A stretch of 64,000 nt of DNA from Incurvaria masculella (taxonomy: Eukaryota; Arthropoda; Insecta; Lepidoptera; Incurvariidae), in contig OX335643.1 in the NCBI GenBank assembly GCA_946894095.1, positions 7,427,036 through 7,491,035 of the forward strand, in the 5' to 3' direction. The notes below the pieces were generated by a model, which had not been told where the DNA came from, did no database searches, and saw only the letters and a program-made list of their open reading frames with translations. Both the position numbers and the translations under genes were made by a program. Of the stretch, positions 29,381 to 42,500 are shown piece by piece. The stretch's first letter is position 1, and every line of letters starts with the position of its first letter.

Positions 29381-30473
29381 GAGCAGTTTTTGGTCCGGTG
29401 AGATATACACATGAGCTGATGAGTAGATGCACACGAGTAGATGAGCTGCGGTGGGCGATCATGGACTTCAAATGCTGCTGTGTTTTGTGTCATCGTCGCA
29501 TTGCGTGGAAAGGCAAGGAATTTTCCAGGCAGCTAAGTCTTAGGTAAACTAAACACTGTACTCATTGGTGTACTTGTCTGTTATTGCACTTCTTACCATG
29601 CGATAATTAAGGCTCGCTAAATAAACTCAAACGCTGACAAAATGGGACACTATGTTTGTCAAATGAGAATCTAAGCCTGGTTTTCACCAAGTGCTGATTT
29701 ATATTAATCGACACTTGCCTTTATGACTATACCGCTAATTATCTGAATGATTTTAGTGTATTTCATCCCGTACATGTCGTAAGAGCCGACTAAGGGAATT
29801 TCACACATGTTTTCTATCTATGCTATGAATTCTTCAAGCTTATTAACTTTCTAATATAGGAATTACTTTGACGATAAAGTCGAAATCACGATATTCAATT
29901 TAATCTCTAGTATTTAATTTAAAGTATGATCTGACCATTCGATTTTATTTCACTTATCAAATTTCATCTCTTATACTCAGTCATGATTTGATTATACGAG
30001 ACGCCATGCATTTCAAGTTTACTGTCTAAAAACTCCTACGATTACGGAATCACGGCATAAGTCCATGAAATCCATACTTCTGAGGCCCAGTAACGCGAGC
30101 CTCCTGCATCCAGAGAGAGACGACTGCAAACTATGCAACCTTTAGAACTATATTTGCTCGCCAAGCAGCAGACTAAAAGAGTGTTACAGCTGCATAAAAC
30201 CGAAACCAGTTCAGAGCAATTTCCTCTACGTGATTCCATTATAATAGTGTCTTGGAAACGTTTTTTTGGGCAGAACTTTTATTTCTACATATATTTTTGG
30301 TGTATCCTTGTGCTTTTATTTCGTTATAACCAACGTAAAAATAGAATGCTGATGATAACCCTCGCTCAACCTCGCCTGGAAGCTCGTGATAAACTTGTTG
30401 TTTCTGCGAGCGAATCTTCGATTAAAGATCTTCATTTGTGCGTTGAGTGCTACTTGAGTGAGTCGTATTGGAA

Positions 30474-30525
30474 ATGGAGCGTCTTTCTATTTATAAAGCA
30501 GTATTTTTGCTCACTTTAGTATGTG
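30474..30525 (+). CDS. Gene C exon 1: signal peptide
   Basis: MERLSIYKAVFLLTLVC, 52 nt like gene B, donor TGTG|GTAAGT in phase 1. Confidence 0.9.
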
Positions 30526-33500
30526 GTAAGTAATGGCCCTTGCCCATCTTTTTTTCTTAATATATCCATAATATTTTCCATCACTTGAAAAATTGGTCGC
30601 CATAACTTGCCATAGAAGTAAATTGATATTATTAATCCTTCAGCAATGAACTGCTCAGTATTTTATGAATGAGAATATTGTATTGCCAAATTGTCACAAC
30701 ATGATGGTAACGATATTTCAACTATAAACAATAAAGTTGTTAATGATAACAATACTATATTGTTCACATCTTAAAGACGGATAAGCCAAGCAAATACGCA
30801 GGCACTCCAACTCCGAGGATATAGGATCTGTTTCTGAAATAAATCGATTATACCACGGAGAATGCTCTTCGGAGCTGCGTAACGCCATCTCACTGTTTCT
30901 GCTATCGCTCAACGCGCTCATTCATTGTCAACATTTTATTAAGATCCTCCTCTAGATCGTTAATCTACTGAGTCGGTGAACTGTGGGATGCTTTTCATAC
31001 CGTGGTGGAATACCCTCTACAACCTGCGGTCCTTAAAAAATAGCGTAAAGAAGCCGGCATGGTTTTGGCAGCCTCCAAAAAGTTGGAAAGCATATGGTTG
31101 TTTTCGAGCGCATCTATGTGATCGTGTCAATTTTGCCACGCGACAATAATATTCCCACTCCCATTGTAAACGTTGAGAAGCGATTTATAAAGGAACGCTT
31201 TCATAGAACTGACTCTTAGTTAGTCTTTTAGTCGGTCTTTCTTTCTGTTCGTTCATAACTAGATTTAACTCACCCTATTTCGATACGGTTTATATCGACG
31301 TATAGATAGACTTTTCTCATAAAATGTGGGCTAGATACCATCACGCTACATTTTCTCAGGCAGCAGTTGCGTAAAATATGGGAGAAATTAAAGTAAAACC
31401 GTGCTCTATTTGTTGATCTCCAGGGCCAATGACAACGTCTGTCTCCGCGGAGAAGGTTGTACGTGGAATCAAGGCTGGTGATATAGTGCTGGTGAACTCC
31501 GACAAAGAGCAAGTGAAGAAGATGCAGTCCGGTCATGGTGGTTGGAATGAGGGCATGTCAGCGGTAATGTATCTATTTATCTGAGTATCTATTCATTAGA
31601 TGATTAGGCCATTTCGCACTGTAACTTTGGGACTGGCCTCAATCAGTCAGCCTCAATGGCCCAGTGGCACGACACTTCGGCGATCGATCTCCGAAGTTAA
31701 GCAACGCTGGGTCCGGTCTGGTCTTGGATGGGTGACCATTCGACCGTTGAGAGAGGCTGGCCGTGGTTCGGATTCCACGTTAAACTGTAGGTCCTCTTCC
31801 TTACTTACTAGGTGGTAGGGTTTATCCCGCCCGGGTTGGTACGATCACATTGGATGAACGATGGTTAAAGCGGCAATGAAAATTGTCCGTGTTTTCCATC
31901 CAGTTCAATGTAGCCGTGCAATATAAGGAAGGTCCTGGCATGGCACCTAGTTCCCATGTGGTGTGTTGGGCTAATACCATGACAGAAGGTGTGGTATTAG
32001 CCATACATGTCCAGTCAAATAAAAAAAAAGAAGGATTTTTTAAGTCTGCATATACTTCTTACTATTATAAACTTACATCTTGAAAAAAAAAATTTTTCTA
32101 GGCAGAGACTCCAAACTAAGTCAATATTACACAGGCGTGATAATTGCCGAAATATTGGACAACTTTGAGGAGTAGCTGATAGTGGTATTGGACATCTCCA
32201 AAGCCTTTGACCGTGTTTGGCACCGGAGCCTTCTAGGCAAGCTCCCGTCCTTCGAGATTCCATACAATCCATCCATCGCAAGCTATCGGTCGATTCCCTC
32301 TTAATACTGACGACTTTCCGATAGCTGCTGCTCCGTGCTGCAAACTAAGCTATTTTTCATATTCATTAACGAATTACTGTCTATAGGCATGAATCATACT
32401 TATGCTTTCGACAGCACGGAGCATGAGGGACAGAATTCTGGTTTATAATGAGGTGGATTTTTTGGTTTTTTTTTATGCGACCTGACATGGATGGCTAATA
32501 CACACAACTACCGTTATGATATTATCCCAATTCACCACATTCCCGAAGGAATTAGGTGCCATGCCAGGACCTTCCCTTTATGAGCACGGCTACATTGAAC
32601 TGGATGGAAAACACGGACAATTTTTCATTGCCGCCTCGACCATCTTTTCATCCAATTCGATGGTACCAACTCGGTCGAGCTTAAACCCTACCACCTAGTA
32701 GGGGAAGGGGACCTACAGTTTTACATGGATTCCGAACCATGGAGCAGCTCGCATTCGTGACGAAATGCACTTATCGAACTCTGAAAGAGAAAGATAGTGG
32801 TGCAAGTCGGTATTGAACCCGGGCCTCTGGTACGCTAGGCCAGTCCCCGCGCCACTAGGCTACGAAACGTTATTGATATTGATTGACCTTCTACGGTCGC
32901 AAGACGCAATGCTGAGTTTTCTCTGCAAAGGTAGATACCGTCCCGCGCCTAGCAAGTTTTTAAGACAATATCATACCTGTCTCAAAGTTTTTAGACCTAC
33001 TGGACTGCCACATCTCCAAAGATGTAGTTTCAAAGCATTTTAATGAATCCAAGGTCAAAAGTGCATCTCAAAAACTGGGAATGCTATACCTTTGAAGGTT
33101 ATTTTCACCTGCGCAACTACTTCGTTACAAATAACAGATTAGGCCAGTGATATAATACTAAAGCAACATATGGGAAGACATATTGTTGGACTCAAGGCAG
33201 CGCCGATACCTCCGTCTTTTTAGAGACCCGCATCTCACCGATACCTCAGAGTCTCAGAGCTGCATACAGTTTGAATGGTCACTCAATCTGTTCTACATTC
33301 ATTGGACGTTGCTCTGTGGAACTTGCATCCCTAATTTATGCCCATCCAACCTATATCCGGAGCACATGCAACAGAGAATCAGAGAACCCTTTTGTGGTGG
33401 CTTTTGGGAAGAAACTCTGCCACCACTGTATGCCATTTCTCATACCTAGAGCTTGGGAGTTTTCCAACAAGCTCAATAGTTCTGTATTAATCCACAAAGC

Positions 33501-36500
33501 CTGTAGTATGGTGCCTCGCTGAGCGTGGTTTCGCGAGATGAGGCGGATTTGGCTCTGAACACTTTGGTCTCTCGGCACGGGAAAATAATCACTCCATAAG
33601 GAATTGTGTGGTACAAGACAAACCATGTCAATTTCTACAACATTTATAAAATATCTTTAAACAAAATCGGCATTGTTACAAAAAATCAAGTATCGAAACT
33701 TATCACTGAACGTTCTCAATTACAGGCTTGTGGAAAGATTGGAAAAGTGGAGCTCATTGACGGTGACGATGATGTTAAAGTCAAGGTGTGCGGACGCACG
33801 TGGTACTATAACCCTGAAGCTCTAACCAAATTCGGAACAGCTGGGGAGAGTCTGCATATTACCGGGGGTAAGGAATGTTCACTACCCTTTATTAGAATAA
33901 TTTCAAACAATATTACTCCGGTTCCAGGACATGAAAGAATACTTGCAGAGCACCTTGCATAAATTAAGTACTTTACTAAAGAAAGGCGATGTGATTGGGA
34001 TTGAGAGTCACCGATGGTCATGTCAGGTCATGATATGTTTTTTTCCAGGATCTCAGACAACATTTAAGCAATCTTTAAATTTGTTTGGCATTTTTTATCC
34101 ACTCAATTCATTCGATTTAGATGGTTGAGATGTGTAAAGCAAATTCTCAACATTTTTTTATAATGTGACTAGTCTTAATTTCTTTTTTACATCAAGATCA
34201 CAACCAGTTTGTTTCACATCTGCAATTACAACTCTATTACTCGTAATTAATAAAAAATAATACAAAATGAGAATATAATGTATTGTAAAATAAATTATTT
34301 ACTGTGACCCTATATTAATAATCAAACCAAATGAATATGAATCTTACATAAGGAACTGCACAAATGCGGACTTATCACTAATTTGACTTCCAGTCAAACT
34401 TTGGGGTGATGAGGAAATTAAAATTTGAGGTCAATGCGTAAAGGTTGTCCCAAATCAGTCTATATATTCATGTACAATGTACAAAACAACAAAAACCTAA
34501 CCTTATCAATTTTGTCCCAGCGGTTGCGGGTACACAAAAAAATAATCAAACTTTATTCGTTTTTAATAAATATATTACCTATAATCAATTAAATATTTGC
34601 ATTCATCTCATAATCTCAAATAATTATCATGCTTTTAATTGAAAACAATTAGTTTTACTAAGCGTCAGTTTTTTATGTGATGAAATAATTTTGTAATAAT
34701 TTACCACAAATTCCTAAAAAAAATGATATTAATCTAAATAACAAATTAAACTAATAATAACCTAAAAAATCTATTACACAGAACAAAATATCTACCTAGT
34801 AAAATATTCCTCTATTTTTTTATACAAGATATTTTGTTCAAAACATCTCAAATATCCATCATCCTTATATGTGTCTTGTTAATTTCTAAGAAATATGTTC
34901 AAGCACGTTTTCAATTAATGCAGGTTAGTGAAAAATTTAATGTTTCAGAGGAATGCAGAGGTGCCCCCGAGATCTCAATCACGAAGAAGAGAGTGAGAAA
35001 AATCGGAAAGCTCGTGGATTTCGACTGCACTGTGACTCCTTTTGCTTCTTCTTATGTGCGCTGGGTGAGTGTGATCGGAATTTTTATTTCGTTATTTCAG
35101 AGGTATAACCAACGAATATGGAAGGATGAGAGGAGCGATCGAAACTCATTCGTACGGCGGCAGCGTAACCACGAGTCAGTCAGTGGTTATGGCTCCAACT
35201 GACTCCAGCGTTCAGCAAACAAACGATAACGGCGATCTCCGGAAGTATTGAGTTTGCGTTAGGGTTCATTTTTAGGGTTCCGTACCCAAAGGGTGAAAAC
35301 GGAACCCTATTACTAAGTCTCCTCTGTCCGTCCGTCCGTCTGTCACAGGGCTGTATCTAATGAACCGTAATAGATAGACAGTTGAAATGTTCATAGTGTG
35401 TGTATTTATTTTACCGATATAACAACAAATAGGTAAAATAAAAGAAATATAATTTTGTGTTTAATCTTGTACGATGGTACGGAACCCTTCGTGGACGAGT
35501 CCGACTCGCACTTGGCCGGTTTTTGTGTACGCGTGAGAATCGAGCGCGACAAAGCGAAATTGAGGTTTTTGACCTGTACTGTAATGTCATCTTTTTAATG
35601 TGAATTAATATATGTTTCACACTTATTCACTATATAAATATGTGATCTTGTACCACAAAAAAGAAAATTGCCTAAATTGTTTATAGTTTCCAAGCGCCGG
35701 CTTGAAAACCTAGTAAAAACCTAGGAAATAAGTGTTAACAAACATATTTTTTTAAAAGAATGTGGGCACTTATTAAAACTGTTTTACGGTCATCCACTAG
35801 ATAATAGTATAAACATTGATATTTCGATTTTTTTATGGCTATTTATTCTTAACCGACGCTGGAATAAAATAAAAATTAACGCAAAAGATTGGAGGTTAGC
35901 ATCATATGGAGCCTTAATTAACTGTAAGTTGGTTCGCTTACGAATTCAGGACGCGTAACATTGGATATTCGTTCCGCGAAATGGCATCCTGTGAAGTTTT
36001 TACGTGTTCTTACTAGTCGTAGAGTCTTCGGAACCGTTTGTAGCTGTTCCCATTCATAATGAGAGCTGGTTGTACAAGCTGGCGCAAAAAAACGAATATG
36101 GTCAATGGCCTATGTAGGCGCCCAAGACACTATGCGTCGGACGGAAACCCGACGCTAATCACGAATCTAGCTAGAACTAGAGCTTCTTACTTACACTACT
36201 TTCGGCGCTCGCTGGTCGGAGTCTACTGGCTGTAAGCGGTTTCTCCATGCGCCGCCGCCGACACTTCACTTCACACTTATGTCGACGATTTTCCACAACC
36301 ACACTAAATACGACATACTCGTGAGGCTTTGAAAAATGGTCTCTTTAGACGCCTTCCTTCTGTGTGTAGCAACGTCCAATCGCACGGAATACACTCGATC
36401 TGTCACAGCACTGACAGCTCAAGGCCGTCAGTCAGTCAATACTTTTGTCAGAGGGTAGGCAAGGAGCTTTTCATACAGCCGTCATGTAAACTAAGAAGAC

Positions 36501-39500
36501 GTATTCGATCGTAACTGACGTGATCACCATGCAAAATAAATTGTTTTCTGTCACCAGGTAAAGGAGGGTATAGAATTATCTCGTGACGGTGACCTGAAGA
36601 TTTCAGACCCCCGCATCATGATAGTGACTGATGACTCATCAACCTTCACGCTGCAGGTAAAGTTGCATCAAAAGCTCGTTTGTACTTGTAATAGAGTTAT
36701 GGGTCTAGAATTAAATATTGAAAGAATCCATTAAAGTTCTTCGTAGCTTTTTTTACACGGTTGGATTGAATTTTTAACCGACTTCAAAATAGGAGGAGGT
36801 TCTCAATTCGTCCGTATGTTTTTTTTTGTTTTTTTTTATTCATGTTTGTTACCTTATAACTTTCGCCTGGGTGAACCGATTTTGATGATTATAATCGACT
36901 TCAAAAAAGGAGGCGGTTCTCAATTCGTCTGTATGTTGTTTTTTGTTTTTTTTTTTATGTTTGTTACCTCATAACTTTCGCATGCGTGCACCATGGAGGT
37001 GACATGGCGTGAACTGATTTTGATGATTATTTTTTTATTTGTAAGCTGGTGCTTTCCGTGTGGTCCTGTTTTAACTTGGTTTAGTCCTGACAATGATATC
37101 CATGAGAAAATCATATAAGTCTAATATTGAATTAAGTATGTGCGCCGTTTTAAAATCATAAAAGTCTTAAATTTGTATTAAGATGTGCGCGACAAATGGA
37201 CGAATAACGCAATATAACGCCAACCGATTTCGATGATTATTTTTTTATTGGAAAGGACGTGTACAAAATAGTTAGTGTACTTCAGATTCACTAAAAATAA
37301 ACAAATAAACAAAATAACAAAAAAATAACCGACTTCAAAGAAAAAGCACTAAAATAAAAAAAAATGCTATTTTTGTAGCTACGATTATTGTTATTTTTTG
37401 AGTCGGTGGCAGCCAAGGTAGCCAAGGTTATCATGACTGTCGCAGCGTGTGCCCGGCTGACGCCGACTCAAAAAATAACAATAATCGTAACTACAAAAAT
37501 GGCAATTATTATTTTACTTCTTAGTGCTTTTTCTTTGAAGTCGGTTTTTTAGGGTTCCGTACCCAAAGGGTGAAAACGGAACCCTATTACTAAGCCTCCG
37601 CTGTCCGTCCGTCCGTCCGTCCGTCCGTCCGTCCGTCTGTCCGTCTGTCACAGGGCTGTATATCAGAAACCGTGATAGCTAGACAGTTGGAATTTTCACA
37701 GAGTGTGTATTTCCCTTGCCGCTAGAACAACAAATCATAGACATTACGAAATAGTTAGAATTAAAGGGGGTCCCCATACAACATACGTCTATATTGTCTA
37801 TCCCGCTCGCACCCACTTCGCTGAGCCCGGCGTATGGCCCCCGCGACGCGCGCGCCGCCTCCCCGCACGCCAGTCTGCTCGATAGTCTTCTCGCTCACAC
37901 GTGCTAGACTTTATACACGCTGCGCGCGCATCTAGGTCTATGACTACTTTATATAGATGAACGCTCGCCTCGCGTCGGCAGTTGGTCGCGGACCATTCTT
38001 CTTGTTCGGTGGGGCGTTCGGCGCGGCGCGCGTCTTCTATGCACGCGCGATGTATTTACGATGCTTCGTCAATAATTTATGAAGTCGGTGTGTAGGTATT
38101 AACGCCATATGCAAATTAGAGATTGAATGTGATACAACATAAGAATATATTAAAAAACAAACATTTATTAAATATACAAAGCAAACGTATAGCATAGCTT
38201 TAACTAATTTGTAAATAAAATTATATAATATTTACCAAATACCAAATAATGAAATGAAATGAAATCATTTATTTGTCTCAATTATGGGTTGTACATGATA
38301 CGAAGAAACAATGCTCCCAAAATTCAAAATCATGTCCATGACTGTGTCTTCCATAATTTGCGTTTGACCGCGTACAAATATACATATAAACAATAAAAAA
38401 AAACTGAAAAGAATGTTGTTTTATAGATAATTCCCTTATAAACCTATAACTATTTATTAACCGACTTCAAAAAAAGGAGGAGGTTATCAAGTCGTCTGTA
38501 TGTTTTTTTTTTTTTTTTACATACAACATGTCAAATCAGTACATTTTTCATTGGCTTTTATGAAATATACAAATAGTATATGGTTTTTTTAGTAAGTACC
38601 TGTATATGGATAGCAATACAACACCTATTGATTAACATGATATTCGCCCAACTCACCACATGAAAACTAGGTGCCATGCCAGGACCTTACTTATGCTGCA
38701 CGGCTACGTTGAACTGGATGGAAAAATATCTCTACATATTTTGAACGTACCTAATATTGAATTTTTAGAAACATCACATTATTGCTGTAATGGAACAGAG
38801 AAGCTTTGTAAAAAATATCTAAGCAATTTTTTTATGCGACCAGACATGGACTACCGTTATGATATTAGCCCAATACAGCTGATTCCCTAAGGAATTAGGT
38901 GCCATGCCAGGACCTTCCCTTTTATGAGCGAGGCTCCATTGAACTGGATGGAAAACACGGACAATTTTTTATTGCCGCTTCGACCATCTTTTCATCCAAT
39001 GCGATGGTACCAACCCGGGCGGGCTTAAACCCAACCATCTTGTAGGGGAAAGGGACCTACAGTTTTACATGGATTCCGAACCATGGAGCAGCTCGCATTC
39101 TTGACGAAATGCACTTATCGAACTCGGAATGAGAAAGACAGTGGTGCATGTCGGAATTAAACCCAGACCTCTGGTACGCTAGGCCAGTCTCCGCGCCACT
39201 AGGCTACAAGCCGCAATATTTGCGGGTTAACATAACAAGTACCATACATAAATATTGCAAGTATGAAGTTTCTTTGCGGGTTCTTCTTCACTGGTTGATC
39301 GAATCCGCGGATCAATCAAATTGTGACATGACTTAGCCCCGGTTGCACGAAGAGACGGCCGAGTTAATCAATGTTCAAACACGTCACTTTTAGTGAACCG
39401 CATAGAGTTCCTTCCATACTGTCTGTACAAAGTGACGTGTTTAATCGTACATTGATGTTGATTTAAATTTTTTGTCCTTTTGTGCACTCGGCCCTTAGAG

Positions 39501-42500
39501 TAGTTTGACTATCAGAAGTAGAATAAATAAATGAAATAAAATTGTGTTTAGCTTTCAAAATGCTTTATCAATCACTTCAATGGGTAGGTAGGCAAAAACA
39601 TTTATCGTAAAATGTTTATATACATTTTCTGTTTAAAAAAAACGCAAAGGACGTTTTTGGCCTAGAGACCATTAACAATAAGTGATATATTATCGTTTAT
39701 ATCCACTTATGTGTAACAATTTTCTATCCATATGTAAGTCTATGGTGGGAAATCACCAACCGATGAAGGAAAGAGTTATAGAAACATTAAAAAACATATT
39801 TTTCAAATACATATATTTTTATTACTGCTTTTTCAGTTTCAACGTTAGTTTTTTATGGAACCAGTAAACCTGGTAACCTACAAACCTACTGTAAGGTACT
39901 TTCAAGGCTAAACAATGAATCATTACTATCATTATAAAAATAAGAAACAAAAAAGAAGGACATATCTTTTTCCAACGAATGTGATTTGTATGTACGTATA
40001 ATCGACCGTGAAGCAAGGACACTTTAATTAAAGAAAGAACCCAGTAAAAAGAACTACTTTACGATTATAATGCAAGGCTGGAACTGAACCAGCAAAACAT
40101 ACCATTCGCTGGTAGGTATTGAGTTATTCGGTCAAGTGAACTAAAATATACCAGTTGGCATGGTACGAAATTTAACTAAACGTCAAACTTAGCCCCGATT
40201 GCACGAAAGGACGGCTGAGTTAATCAATGTTCTAACACGTCACTTTTAGTAAACCCCTTGGAGTTGACGTTGATTTTGATTTTTTGTCCTTTCGTGCACT
40301 CGGCCCTCATTTTGCCTCCTTTGCCTATTCACCTGCTATGCACCTAGCGAATGATTTATCATGGTAACCAAACCACCCTGGATATTTGAAGGGCTTCAAA
40401 ATGATACAATTATGTTGATGATATGATTATATTAAGGGTACATGTTTTTTGGAGACACATTTATGTTGATTTCACATAATACGGTTCGAATCTGATAATT
40501 TGTCATATCAAGACGACTGTTGTTAATTTTTTTGAAATAGGCTTTGTAATGCATATTATAAAAATAAATATTTTTCCACGTTGCTTAAGTTACATTATTC
40601 TTCATGTATCAATTCTCGATTGAAGTTCCTCTCTTTTAATAAAAAAAATAATTTTTTTTTTGTAATGAGAACAAAAAAAACAATTTAAAGATATTTTTTA
40701 TATTCATCGTTACATTCAGCATTGGATGTTTGTAGCGGGTTCAAATCCCCGCCCCGTTTATGAATCACTTTCTTTCTTTTTCAGAATTGGATAAATGAAT
40801 TTCGTTACGAATGCGAGTTTGTTGGGAGATGATAGGTGCCCTTTCCCTACGATTGGTACCATCGCATGAGATGATAATACCTATGGTTGAAACGGCAATA
40901 ATAAATTGTCCATGTTTTCCATACAGTTCAATGTAGCCGTGGTGGTAAATAGAAGATCCTGGCATGTCACCTAATTCCTTCGGAAATGAGGGTAATAGCG
41001 GGTAGAGGCGAAGTTCAGAAAGCACAACCGAGGTTCCGTAATTTCCTTAAATATACGATGGTACGGAACCCTTCGTGCGCGAGTCCGACTCGCACTTGGC
41101 CGGTTTTTTTTTTTGTTAGATGAGCTTTATACTCTCTCATCGTTCTCTGAGAATAGTCTATCTTTAACCAAAAGCTTCTGTCTGGGCTCTGTCAGGAAAA
41201 CACTCAACCATAAATCCATAATGTTTCTGCTTACAGATCGACGACATCCAGGAGGAAGATGCTGGCGTTTACACCTGTGAGCATGGGCTCACCTCTGGAG
41301 GCGTCGTAGCCTCTGCCAAAGTGGAGCTTGTAGTCCAAAATCCACCGACCATATCCGACAACTCCACAAGCCTGCTGGTGGTGAGGGAAGGAGAACGTAA
41401 GTTCCTTCTTTTTCAGAAATTTTTGGAGGAAACAGATTAAACAATAAGGGGACATGGACGTAGTTTAGTGTAGTTTAGGCTATCCATGTTCAGTCACATA
41501 AATAAACCGGCCAAGTGCGAGTCGAACTAACATACGAAGGGTTCCGTACCTTAGATACAAGACTTAACACCAAATAATCATGTTTTTTGTGTGGGGGCCC
41601 CCTTTATTTTATATTATTTTTTAATGTTTCCTATTTGTTGTTATGGCGGCAAGATAAATTCACATTCTGTGAAAATTTCAGCTGCCGACCTATTACGGTT
41701 CATAAGATACAGCCCTGTGACGGACGGACGCACAGCGGAGACTCAGTAAAAGGGTTCCCTTGGCACCCTTTGGGTACGGACCCTAAAAAGGAGTCTTGGA
41801 GATCTCAGGAATCTAGTAGGTGGGTGAAAGAAAAGTAAAGGACAGGGACAGTTATCAGCGAAGCAGGTCCAGAAACATAATTAAGATGGCCCAAACCGGC
41901 GGCCCTAACTCATTCGCGGGCACGGTACAAAACCGTGCTGTTGCGCTCTGGGACCTTCTCTGTTTCAAAGAATAAGACAGGCTCCGTGATGAGGAAGATG
42001 CAACATGTCCACAAAAAAGACAATGTGCATAGTGTATGATTTGGTAAGATTTACGAAAATTTTAATTTCAAAACGACTTATAGCTAAAAGTAAACCACGA
42101 CCGCTGTAGTAAAAAATCGAACAAAAACCAAATAGATTATAAATCTTGATTAAATAGGCTATGTCTGATGACTAATCTTTTTAAGATGTTCTTACTTTAT
42201 CATTGCGTAATCCACCTCCAAAATTATTGTATAAAACGCGCGAAAAAAGCGAACTTTCGGACCTTATGACTTAGAAACTTTAATAAATGATAATGATAAT
42301 GCTAATGATAAAATATGACAAATCCGAGTGCAGTGTGCTGCCTGTGGATGATGAATAAACAATAAACAACAACAATACACAACAAACCAAACACAATTTT
42401 ACAATGCCAATGGTCATCAGTTCGATCAAATAAAGCTATTTTGAGCAAAATTTTGGATTTCTGACAAGAAATATGGGCGTGATCTTCTTTCCCCTTTTGT

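Larger units (their letters stand above)
26959..30473. other. Spacer between genes B and C
   Basis: 3.5 kb with a decayed F foldback (27000-27188), a possible poly(A) signal AATAAA at 27257, an N-family scrap (27525-27580), G-family MITEs (28359-28500, 28743-28904, 29678-29735) and a minus-strand non-LTR fragment (29050-29380). No exon of the MIB/Ig type is visible; 27600-28350 and 29800-30400 show nothing recognisable. Confidence 0.55.

Noticed and set aside
34834..35202. Open frame giving a hydrophobic leader directly in front of gene C exon 4, like an alternative signal peptide
   Set aside because: It begins with TTG, not ATG, and the leader part is intron sequence ahead of a clear TTTCAG acceptor at 34948. 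Gene B has no equivalent.
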